A DNA stretch of 64,000 nucleotides from Clostridiales bacterium (GCA_003150405.1 QAMM01000015.1:1-64000); one strand, 5' to 3'. Positions 34,692 through 44,903 are shown, numbered from the stretch's first letter. A program made the numbers and translations. Notes: generated by a model from the letters alone, not told the origin.

Positions 34692-36467
34692 ATGAATCTG
34701 TTCAAAAAAGCAGGAACCATTTTGGTTACTGCAGTCATGGTGCTTCAGCTTAGCGGTTGTACCCCGGGTTCGCCGGAGGATTTTGACCAGTTTCTGGAAG
34801 AACTGCCGGCAAAGCTCATAAGTGCGGATAATTTTAATATGAATTACCTTTTTAACGACCCGGAAAAATACGGGTTTGAAAAAGAGATACTGGAGCTTCC
34901 GTATTCGGATGAACAGGACTATAAGCAGTCCAAGGAAGAGATCAACCATCTGCTCAGCCAACTCAGCCGTTTTGATTACAATCGCCTGAACGAAGAGCAG
35001 AAACTCAATTATGATATTCTCAAGGACTATTTGCAGCGCAGCCTGCTCACGCTCGATTATTTTGAACTTGACAACAGTTATCTGGGAAGTTTTATCGGGT
35101 ACCAGGCACAGCTTCCCATGCTGCTCAATGAATTTACCATCAACGACAAGACCGACCTGGAATCTTACTTCCATATCCTTGAAACCACCGAGGAGACCTT
35201 TTTGAAGTATGCCGATATGGAGCGCCAGCGGCAGGAAAAACAGGTCGGCATGGGCCAGACCATTATGGCAAAGGTCATTGAACAGTGCGAGAATTTTTCA
35301 AGCGGCGACAACCGTTTTCTCATCGATGGGATGAACCAGAAAATTGCAGCCGCAGACTTTTTGACCGAGCAGGAAAAGAAAGAGGCAATGGAGCAGAATG
35401 CCAATCTGGTCAACAACCGGTTTGTGCCTGCATATCAGGTTCTGGGTGAGGCGTTGTCCAAAATTGAGGTAAAATCCAGCGACCTGGGCCTCGCCGCCAA
35501 GCCGGAAGGAAAAGAGTATTACCAGGCTGTGCTCCGGCAATCGACCGGAATTGACACCAGCATTGAGGAACTGAAAACCTATCTAGAAGGCATTTACAAT
35601 GAGAATCTGATGAAAATGATGCATCTTTACGAGGAATATACAGAGGAATTGACCGATGTTATGGTGGGCACGGGAACGGTACAGTACAGCAATTTTACCT
35701 CGGTTGAAGAAAATCTTGACTACCTGCAAACCCAGATTTTTACGGATTATCCGGCTGTGGATTACCTGTTGTATAAGGTCATTCAGGTGCCGGACTCCAT
35801 GAAGGATAATTTCTCGCCCGCGGCCTACCTGGTTTCCAAAATTGACAAGGATCCAAGCGAACCGGAGGCCATTTACGTCAATGGCGACTACGACCAAAGC
35901 CTTTTTTCAACGGTGGCGCATGAAGGATATCCGGGCCACATGTATCAAAATGTGTATTTTAAGTCGCTGGAACTGCCCCTCTTCCGTTATATGATTGATT
36001 ATAACGGCTACAGTGAGGGTTGGGCGACTTATGTAGAGGGAAACGTCTGGAAGTATGCCCCGGCGGAGAATAAGGCGGCGCTGGCGTTTATGAATTATAA
36101 TACCGTCGCTACCCAGGCGGTTATTGGGCTTGCAGATATCGGTATCCACTACGAGGGTTGGAGCAGAGAAGAGTTTTATGCGGAAATGAAGCGTTATGGT
36201 ATGGATGTTTCCACCGATATTTTGGATGAACAGTTTGATCTAATTCTGGAAACCCCGACCAATTACCTGCAATACTACCTCAATGGGATGTATTATCAGG
36301 ATTTGTACGACAACGCTAGGGAAACGCTTGGCGCCGCGTTTGACCCAGTGGAATTCAACCGTGTACTGCTGGAGACCGGCCCGTCCAGCTTCAGCATCCT
36401 TCAAAAACAGGTGGAGCGTTACCTGGAGCAAGCGCAGAGTGATGCCGCAAGCCAGCAGGCAGCCTAA
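34692..36467 (+). CDS. DUF885-family lipoprotein, putative zinc peptidase
   Basis: 591 residues. A lipoprotein signal ends in LSGC (Cys about 22), so it is anchored outside the membrane. Most of the chain is helical. VAHEGYPGHMYQ near 413-424 gives the H-E-x-x-x-x-H metal motif of DUF885 proteins, related to M2/M3-like helical metallopeptidases. YSEGWATYVEG near 440 adds the downstream Glu. GAGGTG before ATG 34692 decides the start. It probably trims peptides at the cell surface; no substrate is known. MgtC follows 30 bases later. Confidence 0.9.
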   Translation: MNLFKKAGTILVTAVMVLQLSGCTPGSPEDFDQFLEELPAKLISADNFNMNYLFNDPEKYGFEKEILELPYSDEQDYKQSKEEINHLLSQLSRFDYNRLNEEQKLNYDILKDYLQRSLLTLDYFELDNSYLGSFIGYQAQLPMLLNEFTINDKTDLESYFHILETTEETFLKYADMERQRQEKQVGMGQTIMAKVIEQCENFSSGDNRFLIDGMNQKIAAADFLTEQEKKEAMEQNANLVNNRFVPAYQVLGEALSKIEVKSSDLGLAAKPEGKEYYQAVLRQSTGIDTSIEELKTYLEGIYNENLMKMMHLYEEYTEELTDVMVGTGTVQYSNFTSVEENLDYLQTQIFTDYPAVDYLLYKVIQVPDSMKDNFSPAAYLVSKIDKDPSEPEAIYVNGDYDQSLFSTVAHEGYPGHMYQNVYFKSLELPLFRYMIDYNGYSEGWATYVEGNVWKYAPAENKAALAFMNYNTVATQAVIGLADIGIHYEGWSREEFYAEMKRYGMDVSTDILDEQFDLILETPTNYLQYYLNGMYYQDLYDNARETLGAAFDPVEFNRVLLETGPSSFSILQKQVERYLEQAQSDAASQQAA

Positions 36468-36497
36468 GGCACAGCAAAGGAAAGGCAGGAAAACGGT

Positions 36498-37175
36498 ATG
36501 GAAATGGAATGGCAGACGCAGGCGGTGCTGTTTTTACGGTTGCTGCTTGCCTGTATCTGCGGCGTTACCATTGGCTATGAGCGCCAAAATCGTTTAAAGG
36601 TAGCTGGGGTGCGCACCCATTTAATTGTCGCCCTTGGCGCCGCGTTGATGACCGAGGTCTCCAAATACGGATTTTGGGACGTCTTGGGGGGCGAAGGTAT
36701 TGGTCTGGACCCTTCCCGTGTTGCAGCGCAGATTGTATCCGGCGTTGGATTTTTAGGGGTCGGTATTATCTTCGTCCGAAAAAAGGAGGTCAACGGCTTG
36801 ACGACGGCCGCGGGAATCTGGACGACGGCAGGTGTTGGCATGGCGCTTGGTGCTGGGATGTATCTCATCGGGATTGCATCGGCGGTTTTAATTCTTGTGG
36901 TACAAATCGTGCTGCACCGCAACCATAAATGGCTCCCGTTTTACATGGGGGAGCGAATTGTGTTTGAACTGGAGGACGGCGACGCCACCCTGCGGTACGT
37001 GCGGGATAAGCTCGCCGAAAACCACATCCGAATTCTGGGAACCAAAGTCAAACGGGATGCCGAAACTGGCTATTACCGCATTGAGTTTGAGCTCCGGGTA
37101 TCCGGCGTCGAAAAAATGAACGAGTTATTGGATTTATTCAGCGGCAATAAACACATTGTTTCCGTTGAAGTTTAA
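36498..37175 (+). CDS. MgtC/SapB-family membrane protein
   Basis: 225 residues. About four membrane helices lie in the first 135 residues, with the family motifs IGYERQNRLKVAGVRTH (about 24-40), VSGVGFLGVGIIFVRK and TTAAGIWTTAGVGMALGAG (about 100-118). A soluble C-terminal ACT-like domain follows. MgtC proteins in pathogens are linked to magnesium stress and to blocking F-type ATP synthase; the role in commensal clostridia is not settled. The AAAGG site lies before ATG 36498. It is probably cotranscribed with the DUF885 gene. Confidence 0.9.
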   Translation: MEMEWQTQAVLFLRLLLACICGVTIGYERQNRLKVAGVRTHLIVALGAALMTEVSKYGFWDVLGGEGIGLDPSRVAAQIVSGVGFLGVGIIFVRKKEVNGLTTAAGIWTTAGVGMALGAGMYLIGIASAVLILVVQIVLHRNHKWLPFYMGERIVFELEDGDATLRYVRDKLAENHIRILGTKVKRDAETGYYRIEFELRVSGVEKMNELLDLFSGNKHIVSVEV

Positions 37176-37176
37176 A

Positions 37177-37211
37177 CAGCCGGCATCCGCAAAAACTGCG
37201 GATGCCGGCTG
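37177..37211 (+). terminator. Long GC-rich hairpin after mgtC-like gene
   Basis: CAGCCGGCATCCGCA (37177-37191) pairs perfectly with TGCGGATGCCGGCTG (37197-37211). The T-run is delayed, so it may act with the next hairpin. Confidence 0.6.
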
Positions 37212-37278
37212 TCTGTCAGATTTTTGGGGCCGGGGAGCACCAGATTCCCTTAAAAAATTGGAATTGCTTCCGGCAATA

Positions 37279-37320
37279 AAAATGCAGACTGTAGAAGATT
37301 TTACAGCCTGCATTTTTTGT
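37279..37320 (+). terminator. Terminator with repeated core
   Basis: AAAATGCAGACTGTA (37279-37293) pairs with TACAGCCTGCATTTT (37302-37316), with one A-C mismatch, and continues into T's. It can serve the convergent genes on both sides. Confidence 0.8.
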
Positions 37321-37402
37321 CCATTCCTTTTCAGAACGTATCCAGATGAATGAGGCCCCGACAAAGGGGTTGGTAGGTTCACCCCCAGCCTTTGACGGTC
37401 GG

Positions 37403-38833
37403 TTAAAGCTCGTAATCGTCCAGCGCAATCAGCCCCATGCAGTAAATCTTCATGGCTTCAAACAGGCTGGAGAGCTTCAGACATTCATCCGGTTCATGGC
37501 CGCCGCCGTGCCCCGCAGGGAACATGGAATGTTCTTTGGAATCGCCTGGCATGGAGGGGCCAAACGCAAACGCGCGCGGGAGTTTGCGGGCGTAGGTTCC
37601 GCCGCCCATTACATAAGGTTCTGCCTGCTTTCCGGTCATCTCGTTGAAAACACCGTTGAGCACCTTGACAGCGGGCTGCTCTTTAGGGTAGTAGTTCGGC
37701 TTGCTGTCCCGTTTTAAATCAAGGGTAAAGCCGTGCTGCGCCGCCGTCGTGCGAATGATGCCAATCATTTTTTGAGAGTCGGCCGTAACCGGGTAGCGGA
37801 TGTTAAAATGCAGCCATGCCCGCCGTCCGTCATCCAGGCCACACATGCTGCCCACGCAGGTCAATTTTCCAGATATGTCGTCCTCCCCTTGAATGTGCAG
37901 TCCGCGTCCGTAAAAATCCTGCCCCGCTTCACAGAAAAACAGGATGATTTCTGCGTCTTGGTCGCTGAGGATGTCCGCATAGGCAAGCCCTTTGGCGAGC
38001 CGGGAAATGGCACTGATACCGCCCTCCGGAAAAGCCGTATGGCTGGAAACCCCATGAACCGAGATGCGGTAGGCGTTTTCCTCTTCCTCAACTGTAAATT
38101 CCTTGGGAAGCAGGGAAAGGGCTGCCGTTGTATGTTCGGTTTTGCGCAGGACAATTTCTGCACGATCCGGCACCATATTGCTGGCAACTCCTCCATTGAG
38201 TAAGAGAATCTCCTCACTGACCGGCCGCTCCGAAACAAGGTTTGCCTCAAGGATGCCCTTTTCCCCATAGCAGACCGGGAATCCGCTGTCCGCTACAATT
38301 GAGAGCTTGGGGCAGGGGTAATGCTCCGCGTAATATTCAAGGTCGCTCATGCCAACCTCTTCGTCGCAGCCAACAAAGAGTCGTAGAGGATGCTTAAGCT
38401 TGACGCCAAGCTCATGCAGGCAAAGTAGGACATACATAACGGCAATGGTCGGCCCCTTGTTGTCCTCCACACCGCGGCCAACCAGAAAACCGTCCTTTTC
38501 AAACGGCTCAAATGGGGAAAACTGCCAGTGGTCGCCGGTTGGGACAACATCAAGGTGCCCCCAAAAGCCAATGCTTTCAGAAACATCGCTTTCGTCACCG
38601 TCCAGCCAGAGACCGCCGCAGCGGTTGTCGTAATTTCGGGTTTGAAAGCCGTGTTCCTTGCCAATGGCGAGCATCTCCTCCAATACATCACGGCAAGCCT
38701 GCCCGTAAGGAGCTATCTTGGAATTTGGCTCCGAAATGCTTGGGATCCGCACCAGGCGGAAGATGTCCTTGACCATGTCAGCGTGGTGTGCGTCAATCCA
38801 TGAAGAAATTTTATTGTATAATTCTTGGTTCAT
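37403..38833 (-). CDS. M20-family dipeptidase (PepV/Sapep type)
   Basis: 476 residues. The di-zinc motifs are GHLDVVP (about 88-94), VEDNKGP (about 120-126, bridging Asp) and CDEEVGMSD (about 153-161, catalytic and ligand Glu), with HTAFPEGG near 270 and a C-terminal His in YMGLIAL's vicinity less certain. Length and the EDNKGP wording match Xaa-His/beta-Ala-type dipeptidases of Gram-positive bacteria. AAGAGGTG before the ATG at 38833 decides the start; the open frame extends 45 codons further without a site. It is cytoplasmic. Confidence 0.9.
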   Translation of the reverse strand: MNQELYNKISSWIDAHHADMVKDIFRLVRIPSISEPNSKIAPYGQACRDVLEEMLAIGKEHGFQTRNYDNRCGGLWLDGDESDVSESIGFWGHLDVVPTGDHWQFSPFEPFEKDGFLVGRGVEDNKGPTIAVMYVLLCLHELGVKLKHPLRLFVGCDEEVGMSDLEYYAEHYPCPKLSIVADSGFPVCYGEKGILEANLVSERPVSEEILLLNGGVASNMVPDRAEIVLRKTEHTTAALSLLPKEFTVEEEENAYRISVHGVSSHTAFPEGGISAISRLAKGLAYADILSDQDAEIILFFCEAGQDFYGRGLHIQGEDDISGKLTCVGSMCGLDDGRRAWLHFNIRYPVTADSQKMIGIIRTTAAQHGFTLDLKRDSKPNYYPKEQPAVKVLNGVFNEMTGKQAEPYVMGGGTYARKLPRAFAFGPSMPGDSKEHSMFPAGHGGGHEPDECLKLSSLFEAMKIYCMGLIALDDYEL

Positions 38834-38943
38834 CGTAACACCTCTTTCTCTTCGATTATACGCTCTTTTAATTAAAATGAAAATAGGCAAATTCTTTTTT
38901 GTGCTCCCAAATATCCAGCCTAAAAAAGAGTCCGTCATTACAT

Positions 38944-38983
38944 AGAAAAACCTCCCTCGAAGATTCATCCACTAGGGAGGTCT
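38944..38983 (-). terminator. Terminator of the antiporter gene
   Basis: ACCTCCCT (38950-38957) pairs with AGGGAGGT (38974-38981). On the minus strand the stem runs into TTTTTC. Confidence 0.75.
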
Positions 38984-39012
38984 TATACCAAAATTGGAAA
39001 GTCATATTGATG

Positions 39013-40395
39013 TCAGACTTGGTATGCAGGCTGTTGGCCGGAGCCCGACGTTTTCTGCTCCGGTGCGCTAGAAACAATCGCGGTGACGTCACCGTCCATG
39101 ACGTTGTCAATCGCCTCGGAGGAAATGGTGGTTTTATGCCCCGCACCGGAGACCGGCGGCTGATGTTGGTTTTTAAAGACCAGCTTCAGGAAGATGGGGC
39201 AGAAAACTGAAGACAGTACAATCAGGAAGATGGTTGCAACCAATGGGTCAATCCCGGCCAGTACACCGTTTTCATAATAAATGAGACTCTGCCCGGTGGC
39301 ATAAACCGCCAATGCAACCTCGCCGCGGGCAATCATCCCGCAGCCAATGGTCAGCGATTCCCGGCCGTTGTAATGGAAAGCACGCGCTGTAGCACCACAG
39401 CCGGCAATTTTCCCCACAAGACCAAGCAGTACGAACACAGCGGCAAAAATAAGCCCGGAAAGCTGGAAATGGCTGAAATCGGCGCTGATACCAATGTAAG
39501 CAAAAAACATTGGGGTGAAAATCATGTATCCGCTCACTACCACCTTGCGGTCAACAAAGGAGGTATCATCCAGCCCGCTGAGCATCAAACCGGCCATAAA
39601 AGCGCCGGTAATAGCGGCAATGTCAAAGAACTCCTCTGCACAGTAAGCATAGAAAAAGCACATGGCAATGGCAAAAATACTGGTCCGGCGCTTGTGCGGG
39701 TACTTTTTAACAAGCTGCTTGAAGAGCCAGCGCATCAGCAATCCAAGCCCAATGGTAAATACAAAGAATCCGGCTGCTTTTAACAGCGTAATACCAATGC
39801 TTCCGCCACCGTTCATACCGGTGATAACGCTTAGCAGAATAATGCCGAGCACATCGTCAATAATTGCCGCACTCAGAATGGTTGTACCAACCCGCGTATT
39901 CAGCTTGCCGAGTTCGCGCAGCGTTTCTACGGTGATGCCTACGCTGGTAGCTGCAAGAATACAACCAATAAACAACGCGTTCATGAGAATGCCGTTGTTG
40001 AGCGCGCGGCTGGGCCACCCCATAAAAAATAGGGCGCCAAAAGCTCCTAATGCTACAGGAACAAGTACGCCGGCAACCGCAATCGCCGTTGCGGCGGCGC
40101 CGCTGCGTTTCAGCTCTTTAAAATCGGTTTCCAAGCCGCTGGAAAACAGAATGAAAACGACTCCAATCTGTGAAAAACTTTGCAGTACATCCATTTCTGG
40201 TTCGTTTGGATGGATAATTCCCTGAAATCCGTTAATTCCCATCTGTCCAAAAATAGCAGGCCCAATGATCAGCCCGGCGAGAATCATGCCAACGACCTGC
40301 GGCAGACCAATTTTTCTTGTCAGCATGCCAAACAGCTTGGTTGTCACTAAAATGACAGCGCAGTAAAACAGGATGTTCATGACGTTAAAATCCAT
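39013..40395 (-). CDS. Cation:proton antiporter (CPA2 family)
   Basis: 460 residues with about 12-13 membrane helices. Family features include LPQVVGMILAGLIIGP (about 30-45), SSGLETDF (about 85-92), AAIIDDVLGIILLS (about 175-188, holding the paired acidic residues of the ion site) and a GEVALAVY stretch near 367. It exchanges Na+ or K+ for protons in the cell membrane. There is no TrkA-N domain at its C-terminus, only a short polar tail. It is divergent from trkA-trkH, fitting a shared task in potassium/sodium balance. Confidence 0.9.
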   Translation of the reverse strand: MDFNVMNILFYCAVILVTTKLFGMLTRKIGLPQVVGMILAGLIIGPAIFGQMGINGFQGIIHPNEPEMDVLQSFSQIGVVFILFSSGLETDFKELKRSGAAATAIAVAGVLVPVALGAFGALFFMGWPSRALNNGILMNALFIGCILAATSVGITVETLRELGKLNTRVGTTILSAAIIDDVLGIILLSVITGMNGGGSIGITLLKAAGFFVFTIGLGLLMRWLFKQLVKKYPHKRRTSIFAIAMCFFYAYCAEEFFDIAAITGAFMAGLMLSGLDDTSFVDRKVVVSGYMIFTPMFFAYIGISADFSHFQLSGLIFAAVFVLLGLVGKIAGCGATARAFHYNGRESLTIGCGMIARGEVALAVYATGQSLIYYENGVLAGIDPLVATIFLIVLSSVFCPIFLKLVFKNQHQPPVSGAGHKTTISSEAIDNVMDGDVTAIVSSAPEQKTSGSGQQPAYQV

Positions 40396-40606
40396 AAATA
40401 CTCTCCTTTGAACAGGCCATACTGTTTTGTGTACCGGAATGGCGGCCTGTCCTTTCTTTATCCCAATTTTACATTATACGCTGGGCTGTAAGGGGAGTCA
40501 ACGAACAATTCACCGTTTTTCGCCCTTTTCCCCCTGTCAGACCGGATGAAAGGTGTAATGATTTGAGATTTTCTTAATACAATCTTTACAACTTTCACTG
40601 TTTTTA

Positions 40607-40634
40607 TAGACTTTTTCGACAGACGTGCTATAAT
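40607..40634 (+). promoter_or_regulatory. Promoter of trkA-trkH
   Basis: TAGACT (40607-40612), 16-base spacer, TATAAT (40629-40634), 33 bases before trkA. Confidence 0.6.
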
Positions 40635-40667
40635 AGCACTCAATATCAACAAAAAGGAAGCGTCCAA

Positions 40668-42026
40668 ATGGAAATTATATTGGTTGGATGCGGTAAAGTC
40701 GGTGCCGCTCTGGCGCACCAACTCAGCGAAGAGGGCCATAGTGTTACGGTTATTGATACCAGCGCCGAAAAGATTCAGCGTATCACCCAAAGCTTGGATA
40801 TCATGGGCATTGTGGGCAATGGATCTTCCATCGGTGTGCTTAACGAGGCGGGTCTGGAAACGGCAGATGTCCTCATCGCCGTTACCGGTTCCGATGAACT
40901 CAACCTGCTGTGCTGCATGTTTGCCAAAAAGGTGGGCCACTGCCGCGCTATTGCACGGGTGCGCAACCCCGCGTACAGCCATGAGCTGGATTTCATCAAG
41001 CAACAGTTAAATATTTCTACTATCATCAATCCGGAGCTTGCTTCTGCGCAGGAAATATCACGTTTGCTCTGCTTTCCCGCTGCTATGAAGATCGACACCT
41101 TTGCAGAAGGCCGCGTCGGCCTGATTAAATTTCAGCTTAATAACAGCAAGGGGCTGGACAGCATCCCACTGCGCGACCTTTCCAGCCGGATTGGGAGCGG
41201 CGTTTTGATCTGCGCAGTTGAGCGGGGAGAGGATGTGGTCATCCCAAGCGGCGGGTTTATCCTGCGGAAAGGCGATATTATTACCATTCTCGCCACACAG
41301 GAAAAGGCGGCGGCTTTTTTCGGCAGGCTCGGTATGCCAACCCGCCCAGTGCGTAGCGCTCTGATTGTGGGTGGCGGCACCATTGGCTACTATCTGGCAA
41401 AGGATCTGCTCGCGCATGACATTCGGGTGCGGATTGTCGAACATGACACCAAACGCTGTGAAGAACTGGCGGAAACCCTGCCCGGTGCCACTATTTTGTA
41501 CGGTGACGGCACCGACCGCCAACTCCTGCTGGCGGAAGGGCTTCCTTTGGCCGAGGCTTTTGTCGCTCTCACCAATATCGATGAGGAAAATGTCCTGCTG
41601 GCGTTGTTCGCCAAAAAACACAGCAACGCAAAGCTGGTGACTAAAATTAATCGGCTGGAGTTTGACGATATTCTGGAAGGATTGGACATTGGGAGCGCTA
41701 TCTACCCCAAGTATCTTATTTGTGATTTTATTGTCCAGCATGTGCGCGCTCTGCAAAATGAGGCGGGTAGCAACATTAAAACCCTTTACCGTATTTTGGA
41801 CGATCGCGTTGAGGCATTGGAGTTTACAGTGCATGAGGCGTCCCATGCAACCGGTGTGCCCTTGTCTGAGCTGAAGCTCAAACCCAACCAGTTGGTGTGC
41901 TGTATTACCCGGGGTGATCAAATTATCATTCCGAGCGGCAGCGATAGCATCCAGGTGGGGGATTCGGTCATTGTCGTCACATTGGAACACGGCCTGCATG
42001 ACCTGCGGGATATTGTGAAATCTTAG
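40668..42026 (+). CDS. trkA: Trk potassium uptake regulator TrkA
   Basis: 452 residues made of two RCK units. The first opens with VGCGKVGAALAHQL (about 5-18) and the second with IVGGGTIGYYLAKDL (about 233-247); both are NAD-binding Rossmann motifs, each followed by a TrkA-C domain. The protein is a peripheral gate of the TrkH channel and senses nucleotides. AAAGGAAG precedes ATG 40668. trkH follows after 12 bases, the usual two-gene operon. Confidence 0.95.
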   Translation: MEIILVGCGKVGAALAHQLSEEGHSVTVIDTSAEKIQRITQSLDIMGIVGNGSSIGVLNEAGLETADVLIAVTGSDELNLLCCMFAKKVGHCRAIARVRNPAYSHELDFIKQQLNISTIINPELASAQEISRLLCFPAAMKIDTFAEGRVGLIKFQLNNSKGLDSIPLRDLSSRIGSGVLICAVERGEDVVIPSGGFILRKGDIITILATQEKAAAFFGRLGMPTRPVRSALIVGGGTIGYYLAKDLLAHDIRVRIVEHDTKRCEELAETLPGATILYGDGTDRQLLLAEGLPLAEAFVALTNIDEENVLLALFAKKHSNAKLVTKINRLEFDDILEGLDIGSAIYPKYLICDFIVQHVRALQNEAGSNIKTLYRILDDRVEALEFTVHEASHATGVPLSELKLKPNQLVCCITRGDQIIIPSGSDSIQVGDSVIVVTLEHGLHDLRDIVKS

Positions 42027-42038
42027 CGGAGGGCCAAA

Positions 42039-43481
42039 ATGAACCTATCCATGATTTTTTATATTCTGGGCTGGATTCTATTGTGCGAGTGTGCGCTTCT
42101 GGCCCTGCCGTTGCTTGTAGCGGCTCTGTATCTGGAACATGGCGCTTTGTTGGCCTTTGCAGCGGCAATGGGCTTGTGCCTGCTGTTCGGGGTGCTTCTG
42201 GTTCACCGCAAACCTCGCAACCGGGTTTTTTATCTGCGGGAAGGGTTTGTCATTACTGCATTGAGCTGGATTGTCATCAGCGTTATGGGCGCGCTGCCAT
42301 TTCTATTCACCGGGGCAATCAAAGATCCCATCGACGCATTGTTCGAGACCGTTTCCGGCTTTACGACCACTGGAGCCAGTATACTGCCGGATGTGGAAAT
42401 CCTGCCCCGCAGCCTGTTGTTTTGGCGCAGCTTTACCCACTGGATTGGCGGCATGGGCGTGCTGGTTTTTTTGCTGACACTGCTTCCACTCACCGGAGGC
42501 TCCCATGTCAACTTGATGAAAGCTGAAAGCCCAGGCCCTCAGGTGGAAAAGCTGGTTCCAAAGGTGCAGTCCACAGCTAAAATTTTATATGGAATCTACA
42601 TCGCTTTGACCGTTATTCAAATCCTGTTGCTCTTGGCCGGAGATATGCCGCTGTTTGACGCCGTTACCGTTGCGTTTGGCACAGCGGGAACCGGCGGCTT
42701 CGGCATCAAAAATGACAGTATGGCAAGTTATTCTCCATACCTGCAAAATGTGGTTACTGTGTTTATGATTCTGTTCGGAATCAACTTCAATTTTTATTTT
42801 CTTTTGCTGCTCCGCAAATTCAAACGGGCACTTTTTCTGGAGGAAATCCGCTGGTATTTGTTGATCATCATCGCTTCAATAGCGGTTATCACTGCGAATA
42901 TACACGGCCTGTACGAGAATATAGGCCAAGCCATTCAGCAGGCGGCCTTTCAGGTGGGTTCCATCATCACCACAACAGGCTTTGCCACGGCAGATTTCGG
43001 CCAGTGGCCGGAGGTGAGCCGTACCGTTTTGGTCATTCTCATGTTTGTGGGCGCCTGCGCGGGCAGCACTGGCGGCGGTTTTAAAGTGTCCCGCATCATC
43101 ATCCTGTTTAAAACCGTCCGCAAAGAGCTGCTGCATTTCCTGCACCCGCAGGGGGTTGCAAAAATCAGCATGGATGGAAAAATGGTTCCGCATGAAGTTA
43201 TGCGTTCCATCAATGTGTTTATGGTGGCTTATGTGCTTGTTTTCTCACTCTCAGTTCTGTTAATAGGGTTTGACAATCATGATCTTGTCACTAATTTTAC
43301 AGCGGTAGCCGCCACTCTCAATAATGTTGGGCCAGGACTTGAGCTGGTTGGCCCTACCCAAAATTTCTCCATTTTTTCCGGCGGCGCAAAGCTTGTGCTT
43401 ATTTTTGATATGCTGGCTGGGCGTTTGGAACTGTTTCCGCTGCTGCTGTTGTTCCGTAAGGAAACCTGGCAGCGTTTTTAG
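42039..43481 (+). CDS. trkH: Trk potassium uptake channel TrkH
   Basis: 480 residues, about ten membrane helices arranged as four membrane-pore-membrane repeats. The four selectivity-filter segments are visible: TTTGASIL (about 108), GTAGTGGFG (about 213), TTTGFATAD (about 310) and NNVGPGL (about 428). It carries K+ into the cell with TrkA as the partner. A terminator follows at 43513. Confidence 0.95.
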   Translation: MNLSMIFYILGWILLCECALLALPLLVAALYLEHGALLAFAAAMGLCLLFGVLLVHRKPRNRVFYLREGFVITALSWIVISVMGALPFLFTGAIKDPIDALFETVSGFTTTGASILPDVEILPRSLLFWRSFTHWIGGMGVLVFLLTLLPLTGGSHVNLMKAESPGPQVEKLVPKVQSTAKILYGIYIALTVIQILLLLAGDMPLFDAVTVAFGTAGTGGFGIKNDSMASYSPYLQNVVTVFMILFGINFNFYFLLLLRKFKRALFLEEIRWYLLIIIASIAVITANIHGLYENIGQAIQQAAFQVGSIITTTGFATADFGQWPEVSRTVLVILMFVGACAGSTGGGFKVSRIIILFKTVRKELLHFLHPQGVAKISMDGKMVPHEVMRSINVFMVAYVLVFSLSVLLIGFDNHDLVTNFTAVAATLNNVGPGLELVGPTQNFSIFSGGAKLVLIFDMLAGRLELFPLLLLFRKETWQRF

Positions 43482-43512
43482 CGGAAAGCGAAACGATTTC
43501 CGCAAAATCATC

Positions 43513-43543
43513 AAACGGCGCCAATTTGAACTGGCGCCGTTTT
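43513..43543. terminator. Terminator between trkH and the collagen-like gene
   Basis: AAACGGCGCCA (43513-43523) pairs perfectly with TGGCGCCGTTT (43532-43542), followed by T. Confidence 0.8.
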
Positions 43544-43606
43544 GGGTTCATATCTTTGCAAAATAGGGAAGAAGAGCTGCTGCTTTTATAGCAAGCAGGC
43601 TTATTT

Positions 43607-44689
43607 TTATGGTGTCGGAAACGAACCATCAGTGTAAATCCAATTAATCCATATAGTGGTTCTGGAAGCATTTTGTGAGGCGAATGTATGAACTTCGCAT
43701 AACGACCAGAGTTTGGTTGTTGGATTTTGCTGGCGAATCCGCATCCAGTGGGTTTCCTGTGACATAGTATAGACAATATCGTCCAATGAAAGACTGGCTG
43801 ATATCGTAACATTATTATTGGTCTGTGTTTCAATAGTTGAATCATAAATGGTGGTACGGCGGATATCAGCCAAAACAGAGGTTCCGGTTATTGTAGGCTG
43901 AATCGAGATCCGAATACTGGTTGTAGAAACATTGCGGATGACCAGAGTCAGACTTTCCAGTGGAATATTAACCGTACTTCCAGTTGCGGATAAATTATAG
44001 TTGTAAAATTCTACATTTGATTTGAGATTTGGACTGGTAAATTCCGCTGTATCGGTTTGAAAGTGGACTTTATAACTGGTTTTTGTATTTTCGGCAATTG
44101 CCATAAGGGGCATTTTCCCCTGTGGTCCGGTATCGCCTTTTGCGCCGGTCGCACCGGTTGGTCCAGTCGGCCCTTGTTCGCCTTGTGGTCCCTGTGACCC
44201 GGTGTCGCCTTTCGCACCGGTCGCACCAGTTGCGCCGGTTGGTCCAGTCGGCCCTTGTTCGCCTTGTGGTCCCTGTGACCCGGTGTCGCCTTTCGCACCG
44301 GTCGCACCAGTTGCGCCGGTTGGTCCAGTCGGGCCGACATCTCCTTGGATTCCTTGCGGTCCGGTGGGCCCTTGTGGCCCTGTTGCTCCTGTAGGGCCTG
44401 GATCACCTTTCGGTCCTGTGATTCCAGGAGTACCAGCGGCGCCTTCCGGGCCAGTTGCACCACGTTCGCCTTGTGGGCCGCGCGGCCCTTGAATACCGGG
44501 AATTCCCGGCTCCCCTTTAGGACCTTGAAGACCTTGCGGCCCCTGTTCTCCTGGAATTCCCTGTACACCCTGCGGTCCCGGAATGCCTTGCGGCCCTTGT
44601 GGTCCTACCGGTCCTTGAACGGTTAAATAATTTTCGTGTGACACAGCAAAAATACAACGCTTTTTAGGATTGCAGTCATAATGTATCAT
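43607..44689 (-). CDS. Collagen-like repeat protein
   Basis: 360 residues from the ATG at 44689, chosen because GAGG lies 10 bases upstream; an open frame extends 16 codons further. A 24-residue head is followed by about 56 Gly-X-Y triplets (about residues 26-195, rich in GPQ, GPT and GAT), then a beta-rich C-terminal domain of about 165 residues that probably forms a trimer. There is no signal peptide. BclA-like exosporium proteins and other clostridial surface filaments have this plan, so a spore or cell-surface role is likely but unproven. It contains an 81-base tandem duplication. Confidence 0.88.
   Translation of the reverse strand: MIHYDCNPKKRCIFAVSHENYLTVQGPVGPQGPQGIPGPQGVQGIPGEQGPQGLQGPKGEPGIPGIQGPRGPQGERGATGPEGAAGTPGITGPKGDPGPTGATGPQGPTGPQGIQGDVGPTGPTGATGATGAKGDTGSQGPQGEQGPTGPTGATGATGAKGDTGSQGPQGEQGPTGPTGATGAKGDTGPQGKMPLMAIAENTKTSYKVHFQTDTAEFTSPNLKSNVEFYNYNLSATGSTVNIPLESLTLVIRNVSTTSIRISIQPTITGTSVLADIRRTTIYDSTIETQTNNNVTISASLSLDDIVYTMSQETHWMRIRQQNPTTKLWSLCEVHTFASQNASRTTIWINWIYTDGSFPTP
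44160..44338. repeat. 81-base tandem repeat in the collagen-like gene
   Basis: Two near-identical copies begin at 44160 and 44241, and a third start at 44322 diverges after about 15 bases. The period of 81 bases equals 27 residues, or nine Gly-X-Y triplets, so copy-number change keeps the frame and the collagen register. Confidence 0.9.
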
Positions 44690-44869
44690 ATAAGCATAAC
44701 CTCGTCCGTCAAAAGTAAATATTAAAAAGGACAACACATCTAATTTGTTTGGATAACAAATGTCCAGGCCGCTACATATTTTAAATATACACTTTAGTTA
44801 TAAGTTTGACAGCCTGTACGCTGTATGCGCCTTTTATTCTCATATTATGTTTTGAGGCTTGGTTGGGTT
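44690..44869. other. Upstream region of the collagen-like gene
   Basis: A/T-rich stretch upstream of the collagen-like gene, presumably with its promoter on the minus strand. I do not see a clear pair of -35/-10 boxes. The gap to 45734 otherwise holds only the pseudogene remnants listed separately and a hairpin at about 45409-45438. Confidence 0.5.
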
Positions 44870-44903
44870 CAAAAAAGTCCGTGAATAATTCTGAGGACTT
44901 TTT
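44870..44903 (-). terminator. Terminator of the former histidine kinase gene
   Basis: AAAAAGTCC (44872-44880) pairs with GGACTTTTT (44895-44903). On the minus strand it ends in T's just after the kinase remnant's stop codon. Confidence 0.7.

Noticed and set aside
44160..44338. CRISPR array
   Set aside because: The repeats are contiguous 81-base units inside a coding frame, without spacers; no cas gene is in the window.
44122..44492. Proline-rich plus-strand open frames within the collagen-like gene
   Set aside because: They arise from the reverse complement of Gly-X-Y codons; the minus-strand protein has head, collagen and tail domains.
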